Source of the DNA: Strigomonas culicis
Taxonomy: Eukaryota; Euglenozoa; Kinetoplastea; Trypanosomatida; Trypanosomatidae
Length of the DNA stretch: 19,269 bases
Assembly: GCA_000482145.1 (NCBI GenBank)
Contig: AUXH01000372.1
Span: forward strand, 1 to 19,269
Direction: 5' to 3'
Made by a program: the position numbers and the translations under genes
Notes under the pieces: model-generated
Told to the model about the DNA's origin: nothing
Seen by the model: only the letters and a program-made list of their open reading frames with translations
The model's database searches: none
Part shown: one piece after another, positions 8,941-16,026 of the stretch
How the letters are laid out: each line of letters opens with the position of its first letter
How positions within the stretch are numbered: the stretch's first letter is position 1

Positions 8941-11033
8941 CTACTTGCTCTCGCGTCTAAAGTTGATCTGCACAATGGACACGGAGGGGCTTGGGGCGCC
9001 GTCCGCGGCGGGCGCGGCCGGCGGCCGGCCCTTCGCGCCGCCGGGCGCGGGGCGGTTGACGGGGACGGCCTGCAGCGGCGCCGGCGCCGGCGGCGTGCGC
9101 TGCGAGAGCAGCAGCAGCGGCCCGTCGCGCGTTGTCTGCGCGGCGCCGGTCATCTCCGCGAGCGTGTCGCTGTCCACGCTGCCGAGCGTGAGCGACCCTG
9201 CGAGGCTGCGGCGCGGCGGCGGCGGCGTCGCGCGGCCCTCCGCCGCGGACGGTGGCTGCGGCGACGCCGGCGGCGCCAGCTCCGGTAGCGTGTGCCGCCG
9301 CCCGCTCGCCGGCCGCCGCCCGCTGTCCACCTTCGCGGAGGGCCGCGATGGGAGCGCCGCCATCTGCGACGGCGGCGCGCTGCTGCGCCGCTCCCCGCGG
9401 CCGGTCGGCGGGCGCGCGGAGGCCTTGCGCGGGCGCGGCTTGGCCGCGTCCGCCGCCGGTGCCGCGGCGGCGGCCTGGCGCACGTGCGCCTGGGTGCAGA
9501 GCACCGCGAGCTGCACCGCGTCCTCGACCTTCGCGAGGAGCCGCGGGTCGTCCAGGTCGGTGTCGGCCCGCGGCAGGCCGTTCGCGCGGAAGGGGTCGTC
9601 GAGCGCGTCGCCGCCGCCGGCGAGCCGCGCCTGCGCGACGAGCGCCTCGCCGACCTTGTGCAGCTGCTGCAGCACGCCGGCCGTCTGCTCCCGCGCGGCC
9701 GCGCGCGCGGCGGGAGGCCCTCCTCGCGCTGCCGCGCGGCCGCCTGCTGCTCGAGCGCGCGCAGCCGCTGCTCCTGCAGCTCCGCGCCGAGGCAGTGCAG
9801 GCGGTAGTCCCCCGCGCTGGTGTCCACGGCCATGCACCCGACGCTGCGCTTCGCCGTCTTGGCCGTCCCGTGTAGCTCCTGCTCGCGCGCCGCGACGGCC
9901 TGCACCAGCCCGTTCGTCTGGCCGACCAGCGCGAAGAGCCCGTCGCGGTGCGCGCGGAGGAGGGCATCCGTGTGCTTGTCGAACGCGCGCAGCACCGCCG
10001 GCCGCTCCCCCGGCGGCAGCTGCCGCGCCGCGTCCACAACCACGTTGCGCAGCACATAGAGGCCGCTGTCCGTCACCGTCTTGAGCCGCGCCAGCTGCCG
10101 GAACAGGCCATCGCGCGACTCCGTCAGCGGCGCCCCGTAACGCGAGGCGTAGAGAAGGGACTGGAGCTGCACATCCTGCGGCGTTGCGGTCGTGAAGGGC
10201 AGCTGCAGCGGGAAGTCCAGCGCGGAGGGCGCGCGGCCCAGCACCGCGCCGACGAGCGGCACCCGCGGCCACGACGTGGACCCCTCCGCCACCGCCGCCG
10301 CCGGCGCCTCCGCGGCGGGCGGCGGCGTCGGCGGCGCCCGCGCGCCGTCCTCCACCGCCATGCACAGCTGCTCCAGCTCCTGCGCCGTCCCCTGGTGGAG
10401 CTCGCGCGCCCGCGCGAAGCGGCGGCGCAGCGCCAGCAGGTCCATCTTGTCCTTGAAGGCCTCCTCGAAGCGGCGGTCCGGCACCAGCTGCAGCGAGCCG
10501 ACGAGGTCGCCGTAGCTGGCCTCGCCGTCGAGCAGGGCCTGGCAGCCCTCCGCGTACAGCGGCGGCAGCGACCGCACGAAGCGCCGCAGCTGTAGCAGCT
10601 CCTGCGCGCGCGCCTCGAGGGCGGCCTCCGCCTGGCGCGCGCGCTGCTGCGCCGCGGACAGGCGCGCCTGCAGCTGCAGCCCGCGGCGGTGCGCGGCGGC
10701 GGTGCGCTGCAGCATCGCGCCGCGCTCCTCCTCCGCGAGGCTCACCTTCGTGCGGTGCCGCTCGGCCGCCGTGTGGTGGTGGCGCCGCTCGCTGTCCAGG
10801 CGGCGTATCAGCTCGCGCGCGCGGGCCAGGCAGGGCTGCAGCGCCCCCGCCGCCCCCGCGCCGTGCTGGCGCGTGAAGGCGGCGCCATCCTGGGGGGAGG
10901 GCGCGCGCGGCCCCCCGGCGGCGGCGGCCAGCGTCAGCTGACCGAGCTCCTGAAGGAGGGCGGAAACCTGCTGGTCGAGGTCACGTTCGTTCTGCTCCGC
11001 GACCTCGGACTGGACGGAGGCTCTCGCCTGCAT
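8941..11033 (-). CDS. Hypothetical coiled-coil protein, reading frame interrupted near 9.70-9.72 kb
   Basis: I do not recognise the family. The ATG at 11031-11033 opens a frame that reads sensibly for ~438 codons (to ~9720). It has N-terminal heptad-rich helices (~1-35 and ~68-155), a Pro/Ala linker (~230-255), and a helical region with few charges and many hydrophobic residues (~258-385), followed by another coiled coil (~385-438). Beyond this point the frame turns Arg/Ser/Cys-rich and runs on to 9150. The neighbouring frame instead continues smoothly (EQTAGVLQQLHKVGEALVAQ) with full G/C third positions, to a TAG at 8941-8943. One base appears to be missing in a G/C-rich run at about 9700-9720. 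With that taken into account the product would be ~695 residues, ending in a disordered Pro/Ser/Ala-rich tail. A sequencing error is the simplest explanation; a real break or programmed frameshift is possible. A cytoskeletal role is only a guess. Confidence 0.7.
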
Positions 11034-11574
11034 GGCGAGCGCTTGTAAGGGAAAGGGAGGGAATGGTAAGGCTCCTCACGATACGAGCCCTTTGCGACAG
11101 TGGCTGGCCGGACAATGGGATCGCGTGTGTGACAGCAGGTGGATGTGCAAACAGGCGCACGAAAGTGTAACTCTAGTAGTGATAGTCTAAATAGTTTTTT
11201 TTCTTTTTGTTTCTTTCTTCTTTCTTTTCCTTTTTTTTTCTTTTTTGAAGACAACAATGATTAGAGAGTCTATAAATTCAATGACAAAAAGAGAAAAGAA
11301 ATGAGGTGGTCGGGTGCGGCGATACAGTGGGCACGACAACTTCTTACGCCAATACGAAAGAAAAAAAAATGACAGAGTATAAAGAAAGAGAGAGAGAGAG
11401 AGAAGAGGATGAAACAATGAGAGGACTACGGATCCTTCACTGATAACAGTTTCTCCCGTCTTCTTTGCATTGCTCTTCTTCAAAGGCATACAAAAAGAAG
11501 AAGAAGAACAGAAAGAATGCCCACATGACAACGAAAAAAAAAGGTGATTATACTTAATGCGCACTATTACATTA
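11034..11574. other. Spacer between the methyltransferase and the coiled-coil gene
   Basis: Holds a ~50-base plus-strand pyrimidine tract (11196-11247), whose polarity is opposite to the splice tracts, flanked by plus-strand purine tracts (11280-11302 and 11355-11408). No gene is visible. Confidence 0.65.
11042..11063 (-). promoter_or_regulatory. Predicted trans-splice acceptor of the coiled-coil gene
   Basis: The minus strand has a short C/T tract (11063-11047) and an AG at 11043-11042, leaving a 5' UTR of 8 bases. An alternative is an AG near 11265 after a T/C tract at about 11290-11305, which would place a purine-rich stretch in the 5' UTR. Confidence 0.4.
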
Positions 11575-12495
11575 TTACACGCTCGTTGCGACGGGTGCGG
11601 TGGGCGCTGCCGCCGCCGCGGTCCCTTTCGCCCGCGCGGCCGTCTTGGCGCGCAGTGCGTACATCTTCACCGGCATCAAGCCGGCCGGCCACTCCTTCTG
11701 GTACGCCTCGCGCACGACACGCAGCCCCGCCTGTTCGAAGAGCTTCTTGTAGTGCACATCCGACCGCGTGAGGCTGCTGTCGTCGTCGTCGACGAGGAAG
11801 TTCGTATCGTCGCGGGCGCACCCGCAGTTCTCCTTGAAGAAGAGATAGCCACGCGGCGTCAGGCTCGCCGCGTACTGCGCGAACACCTTCACGAAGTCGG
11901 CGTCGGTGAGGTAGATCGCGGCCCACTGGATCACCACGAGGTCGTACGTCTCCGTCGGCGTGTGCTGCTCCATGGAGCACAGGTAGTAGTGGTCGACGGC
12001 CGGGACCTCGGCGAGCTCCACGCGCGCCTGGTCCAGCATCGCGGCCACCGGCTCCAGCACGTCCACCTTGTCGTACAGCGGCGCGAGCAGCGCCTTGGTG
12101 ATGCGGCCGATGCCGGCCGCACAGTCGAGCGCGCGGGTGCGGCCGTGGTCCGGCAGCGCCTCGATGAAGGCGCGCGACTCGTGGATGTCCCGCCCGTGCA
12201 CGTGCTCCATCCCGCCCAGCACGCCGTTGATGGTCGCCGGCTGCGCCTCCCAGTAGGCGAGCGACTTGCCGTACCAGCCCTTCTCGCGGTCGTAGAGATC
12301 GCCCTGCAGTCGCTCCTGCCACAGCGCGTCCGCCGTCGCGTAGGTCCCGCCGCCGGTGCTGCGGCCCGCGATGGTCGCCGCGGCCGGCGTCTTCTTTGCC
12401 GGCGTCGGCTTGGCAGCGGGCTTGTGCGCGCCACCGCCGCGCCCGCGCCCGCGCCCGCGGCCACGGCCACCTGCGCCTCCGCGTTTGCTGGGCAT
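11575..12495 (-). CDS. Alpha-N-terminal protein methyltransferase (NTMT1/DUF858 family)
   Basis: This 306-residue protein starts at ATG 12493-12495; the frame opens further upstream only from a GTG. From about residue 68 it follows the NTMT1 family closely: YWEAQPATINGVLGG (81-95), SAM-binding motif I ALDCAAGIGRITK (122-134), VIQWAAIYLTD (188-198), FKENC (220-224), and VDDDDSSLTRSD (235-246). Enzymes of this family trimethylate the alpha-amino group of proteins beginning with X-Pro-Lys after Met removal, such as ribosomal proteins. The substrate-site Asn of KEN and the acidic loop are kept. The His that follows Ile-Gly in human NTMT1 is replaced by Tyr (195). An unusual N-terminal extension has an Arg-Gly repeat (5-22) and a Lys/Pro/Ala stretch (25-40), suggesting RNA, DNA or nucleolar binding. 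The C-terminus is Ala-rich. Confidence 0.9.
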   Translation of the reverse strand: MPSKRGGAGGRGRGRGRGRGGGAHKPAAKPTPAKKTPAAATIAGRSTGGGTYATADALWQERLQGDLYDREKGWYGKSLAYWEAQPATINGVLGGMEHVHGRDIHESRAFIEALPDHGRTRALDCAAGIGRITKALLAPLYDKVDVLEPVAAMLDQARVELAEVPAVDHYYLCSMEQHTPTETYDLVVIQWAAIYLTDADFVKVFAQYAASLTPRGYLFFKENCGCARDDTNFLVDDDDSSLTRSDVHYKKLFEQAGLRVVREAYQKEWPAGLMPVKMYALRAKTAARAKGTAAAAAPTAPVATSV

Positions 12496-12552
12496 TTGGC
12501 ACAGACGGGTAAAGGACCTAATGATGAGGGGGGAGTGAGGAATCACGCTTAA

Positions 12553-12594
12553 CTAAGACACGGAGAGAGGCAGAGAGAGAGAGAGAGAAAGAGG
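12553..12594 (-). promoter_or_regulatory. Predicted trans-splice acceptor of the N-terminal methyltransferase
   Basis: A CT-repeat tract on the minus strand (12594-12562) leads to the first AG at 12554-12553. The 5' UTR would be about 57 bases, and the acceptor lies upstream of the chosen ATG at 12495. Confidence 0.6.
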
Positions 12595-12792
12595 TATAGG
12601 GGAGTGGAAACCTAAGAGCCCCCGCATCGTGCCCCGCTGCTGCGGCTTGCGAGATGAAGGAAGAAGGGGGCTCCACAAGGGAAAAGAGGGGAAAGGTATA
12701 TATCATGATCAAAGAGAATGGGAATGGAATCTAACAAAACTGTACAAAAGAAGATATTATACAACCGCTTCACCCCTTGTGACTGCGCCCTC

Positions 12793-13641
12793 TCACGCGC
12801 GCTGTCTGCGCTGCACGTTCAGCTCCTCCTCGAAGGGCACGTCCACGACGTAGCTCGCGCCGCCCTCATCGGCCGCGGCGGGGGCCGCGTCGCCGTTGAT
12901 GAAGACGCGCGGCGCCGGCGCGGCAAGGGCAGGGGCAGGCGGGAAGGGGTCCGCGGCCGGCGGCGGCGGCACCGCCGCGGCCCGCTGCTGGGTCTTGCGG
13001 CGCCTGGTGCTGTGCGCGCTGCGCGCGTCGCTGGGCGCCGCGGTCGCGTCCAGCGCCGCCGGGGCCGCGGCCGCCTCCATTTCCGCCTCCACCTCCTCTA
13101 CGAGCGGCACGTAGTGCGTCACGCCGGTCACGCCGCGGCCTGGCGGCAGCGCCGCCGCGCCCGCGTCGTCCTCGGGCGCGGCCACCGGCGGGGCGGCGAG
13201 CGGCCACGGACTGGGTAGGTGCAGGCGGTGCGGGTCGTAGTACGAGACGTCCGGCTGCCGGTGCACGTACGCGGCCAGCGCCGGGTCGTCCAGGTCCAGC
13301 GGCGGCCCGAGCTCGAAGTCGTAGCGGAGGACGCCGGCCGCGTCGAGCAGCACCACGTACGCGGTGAGAAAGAGCACCAGCAGCGCACCCGGCACGGTCA
13401 CAAACACAATCGCGGGCGCCGTCGCGCTGTACGCGGCGCAGACCCACGGGACGAGGGCCCCGAGCGTCAGGAGGGTGGGGAAGAAGCCGAAGCCGAAGCT
13501 CAGGAAGGTGGCGACGCGGCGGCTGCGGAAGGGCTGAACGGGGTCGCGCGTCATGAAGGCCAACATCATGAAGCCTAAGAACAGCACGCTGCCGTAGATG
13601 ACGCTGCCGACGATGGCGATGTTGCGGTCCGTCTGTAGCAT
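12793..13641 (-). CDS. Hypothetical membrane protein with three N-terminal helices and a long Pro/Ala-rich tail
   Basis: A 282-residue protein starting at ATG 13639-13641; the 15 codons upstream in frame begin with TTG and are Thr/His-rich, and are probably 5' UTR. Three hydrophobic segments are visible: ~8-30, ~43-70 and ~75-99. The first loop is short and basic (TRDPVQPFRSRR). The remaining ~180 residues are hydrophilic, with Pro/Ala stretches, an acidic patch (EEVEAEME) and a basic patch (STRRRKTQQR), ending VQRRQRA. By the positive-inside rule the basic loop 31-42 is probably cytosolic. I know no family that fits, and the tail shows no catalytic motif. A role in membrane anchoring or scaffolding would be a guess. 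Confidence 0.75.
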   Translation of the reverse strand: MLQTDRNIAIVGSVIYGSVLFLGFMMLAFMTRDPVQPFRSRRVATFLSFGFGFFPTLLTLGALVPWVCAAYSATAPAIVFVTVPGALLVLFLTAYVVLLDAAGVLRYDFELGPPLDLDDPALAAYVHRQPDVSYYDPHRLHLPSPWPLAAPPVAAPEDDAGAAALPPGRGVTGVTHYVPLVEEVEAEMEAAAAPAALDATAAPSDARSAHSTRRRKTQQRAAAVPPPPAADPFPPAPALAAPAPRVFINGDAAPAAADEGGASYVVDVPFEEELNVQRRQRA

Positions 13642-14122
13642 GCGTCTCGACGCGCGCGTATGCGTGGATGTGTGTGTGTGTATCAACGTCTAAGTCTAAG
13701 TTTGTGTAATCGAGCAACAACAGCACGAAGAAAAAAAAAGCAGCTTCGTTTTTACCAAAAAAAAAAAAAGAGAAACAAAAGAAGGAGAATAAAGCGCGCG
13801 AAGATGCAGTGGTAACCGTACACACGTAGCAGATCCGCAGTAGAAAGAGCAGCAAGGAAAAGACAAAAGTTACACTTACAAAAGGAAAAAAGAAAGCTCT
13901 TGCAGAGTAGGATAGTTGTTGTTGTTGTTTTTTGTTCTTATTGTTATACTTATTAAAAGTTACAATGTGTAATCGTGTCGTATGTGTTCCCTAACAACAC
14001 ATACACACACATAAGTCTTTCACCGACATTTCGCATCTCATTGTCGTTCGTTGCTATCTCTTTTGTTTTTGTTTTTATTATTATTACGCTGATACTCAAA
14101 AAAGGGGAAAAAATGACGATAA
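13642..14122. other. Spacer between the type I membrane protein and the three-helix protein
   Basis: A-rich near 13720-13785 (splice tract), with GTT repeats at about 13916-13930 and T-rich plus-strand segments at 13925-13955 and 14057-14085. No gene is visible. Confidence 0.7.
13696..13740 (-). promoter_or_regulatory. Predicted trans-splice acceptor of the three-helix membrane protein
   Basis: On the minus strand a T tract (13740-13727) is followed by the first AG at 13697-13696, 54 bases before the ATG at 13641. A second T tract lies just upstream (about 13783-13757). A TG/CA-rich stretch (about 13666-13684) sits within the 5' UTR. Confidence 0.55.
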
Positions 14123-14779
14123 TCACTTGGTGACCATTACCTTCTGCGGCTTGGGCGCCTTGAAGCTAGAGGGGCGCTCGAGGAAGTACAAGATGGACCC
14201 GCGCACCCGCCACAGCGCGAACAGGGCGGCCACCATGGACGCCACGACGGCGACGCTATTCAGCAGCGAGCCCTGATCCTCCTCCGCCGTTGCCGGGGCC
14301 GGCGCCGCGGCCGTGGCGGCGGTGCTGAGGCCGGCGCCCGCCGGCGCGCGCAGCACGAGGCGGAAGTGCAGCGCCGCCGCCGCCGTGAGGTCCGACCGCA
14401 GCACGGAGGCGGCGCGGTCCACCGCCACCACCACGGCCGCGCGGCCGCGGTGCAGCACGAGGCGGTCCGGCACCAGCACCGCGCCGGCGGTCGCGGCGGC
14501 GGCGGACGGGAGCTGGAAGAGCAGCGTCGCCGCGTCGACGGCTCCCGCGCAGACGGTGGTGCCGGCCTTGTCCGCGAGGCTCACCGACAGCTGGCGGCCC
14601 AGCTCCTCCGCCACTGCGGGGGCGGGCGGGCGCCCCGCGGTGGCCGCGCCCTCGACCACGACGACCTCCACCCAGCCGACGTAGGACGCGGGCAGCGCCT
14701 CCGGCGTGGCGGCCGCGGCCGCCAGCACCACCAGCGCGAGGGCGAGCAGCAGGCAGGAGAGAGACAACACGGGCTTCAT
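14123..14779 (-). CDS. Hypothetical type I membrane protein (signal peptide, luminal beta-rich domain, one helix)
   Basis: A 218-residue protein. An in-frame TAG stands directly before the ATG (14777-14779), so the start is well fixed. Residues 1-24 form a clear signal peptide (basic Lys2, Leu/Ala-rich core, likely cleavage after the AAAA run). Residues ~30-145 alternate short hydrophobic strands and turns, as in a beta-sandwich (GWVEVVVVEG, LLFQLP, AVLVPDRLVLH, AVVVAVD, LHFRLVLRAP). An Ala/Thr/Pro linker (~150-165) leads to one membrane helix (~172-190) and a short basic cytosolic tail rich in Lys, without a KKXX or KDEL signal. This is the layout of ER accessory proteins such as EMC or TRAP subunits. 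I tried EMC7 and TRAP-beta from memory and neither matched, so the function stays open. Confidence 0.75.
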   Translation of the reverse strand: MKPVLSLSCLLLALALVVLAAAAATPEALPASYVGWVEVVVVEGAATAGRPPAPAVAEELGRQLSVSLADKAGTTVCAGAVDAATLLFQLPSAAAATAGAVLVPDRLVLHRGRAAVVVAVDRAASVLRSDLTAAAALHFRLVLRAPAGAGLSTAATAAAPAPATAEEDQGSLLNSVAVVASMVAALFALWRVRGSILYFLERPSSFKAPKPQKVMVTK

Positions 14780-14822
14780 CTAGGGTGCGTTGGTGGGTGT
14801 GGTTGTTCAAACGTATGGACTG

Positions 14823-14866
14823 CTTGTCGCCATGTCAGAGGGAGAGAGAGAGAGAGAGAAGAGAGG
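14823..14866 (-). promoter_or_regulatory. Predicted trans-splice acceptor of the type I membrane protein
   Basis: A CT-repeat tract (minus strand, 14866-14838) precedes an AG at 14824-14823, with a second AG three bases on (14821-14820). The 5' UTR would be about 40 bases. Confidence 0.6.
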
Positions 14867-15182
14867 TGTTCATAACAGTAATCGAACAGGCGGGCAGCTA
14901 CAGAAACACTCGTTTCGCTTCAATGTGAATTGAATTGCAACAAAAAAAAAAGGAATAGACGCATACATACTTTTTTTTTCGTTCTTCTACATTGATTGAA
15001 CAGACACGTTTATATTTAATAGGAGAGAGAAAAAAATAGAACAGGGGAATTAAACAAAAACGAATACACAAAAGAAAGAGAAAAAAAAGATGTGTCACCG
15101 CCTGGGTACGTATTAAGGCAACACGATACACCCAGACAAACACAGTAGCAACACGCACCCAAATAGACATATGTGCATTCTC

Positions 15183-15207
15183 ACAACAACAACAACAACA
15201 ACAACAA
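15183..15207. repeat. (CAA)8 trinucleotide repeat
   Basis: A perfect CAA run in the long spacer downstream of the kinase gene. On the minus strand it reads TTG/TGT, which makes a false poly-Cys open frame. Confidence 0.9.
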
Positions 15208-15546
15208 GAAAAGAAAAGAAAAAAGAAGGGGGACCACTTACTCAATTTCGCTCATTATATTTCATTCCACATTTTTTTTTCTGTGATGCATTTCTCTCCC
15301 TCTTTTCCTTTTTACACAACGCAAAAAAAAAAACTCTAAAGATAGGCAGTCAGTATGGTATAGACAGGAACGAATGAAGGCGGTAGTACAGAAGCATTCG
15401 CATTGATGAAAACATCCAGAAAAAAAAACCTAAATAATAATAATTGCCTATGAGATAGAACAAATGAGGAAAGAAAAAGAGAATAGTTAGAATACTTTTT
15501 TGGGGGAAAAAAAACACCCTACATCCCATGCGCCACTAAATACAAC

Positions 15547-15658
15547 TATATATATATATGAAGATAGAAAAGAAAAAAACTTCCAATGAGAAAAAAAAGC
15601 AAATATATATATACATATATATATACATATATTTTTTTATCTATATACATATATATAC
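15547..15658. repeat. TA-rich repeat cluster
   Basis: A (TA)n run at 15547-15559 is followed, after an A-rich gap, by interrupted TA units separated by ATACAT elements at 15602-15658. It lies in the 3' spacer of the kinase gene. Confidence 0.85.
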
Positions 15659-16026
15659 AACAGATATCATCGCAGCAACGTAACCAAAGAAGGAAATGGA
15701 AACCCCTAAAAAAAAAAATGAGAAAATGATCGTCAGATGATCATGCTGTACAAAGACGCCGCGTCAAAATAGAAAAAAGTTGGTTTCATTTTTCGCTTCT
15801 GGATTGAAAATGGTATAATTATTCCTTTTTGTTGTTGTTGTTCAAAGCAAACAGTGAATCGATAATAAGAGGAAAGAAAAAAGAGAAGAAAAGAAGCTCT
15901 TGAGGGTGTGGAATACAAAAACAGTATCACTTTTGCAGCTCTGCTCCGCTTCATAGTGTGGCATGTGCATTTTTTTTTTTCTGTTCTGTTCTTCGTCCTT
16001 TTCCTTCCTCGTGTCTCCTGCCTCTC

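Larger units (their letters stand above)
14780..16026. other. Longest spacer (about 1.25 kb), downstream of the kinase gene
   Basis: Contains the kinase 3' UTR region, the TA-rich cluster, the (CAA)8 run, several A runs, and the splice signal of the type I membrane protein. Open frames here are low-complexity, AT-rich in third positions or lack an ATG. I see no gene or structured RNA. Confidence 0.65.

Noticed and set aside
9150..9700. The coiled-coil gene's first frame continued to a stop at 9150
   Set aside because: The sequence becomes Arg/Ser/Cys-rich and loses gene-like codon use, while the adjacent frame takes on the normal pattern.
13642..13686. Upstream extension of the three-helix membrane protein
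   Set aside because: The extra codons begin with TTG and form a Thr/His repeat from a TG/CA-rich 5' UTR; the ATG at 13641 sits after a good splice acceptor.
14123..14779. Assignment of the type I membrane protein to EMC7 or TRAP-beta
   Set aside because: Only the topology is similar; conserved sequence of those subunits is not recognisable.
14898..15245. A 115-codon minus-strand frame with a Cys run and hydrophobic segments
   Set aside because: It lacks an ATG at its start, the Cys run is just the CAA repeat read in another frame, and codon use is AT-rich, unlike every real gene here.
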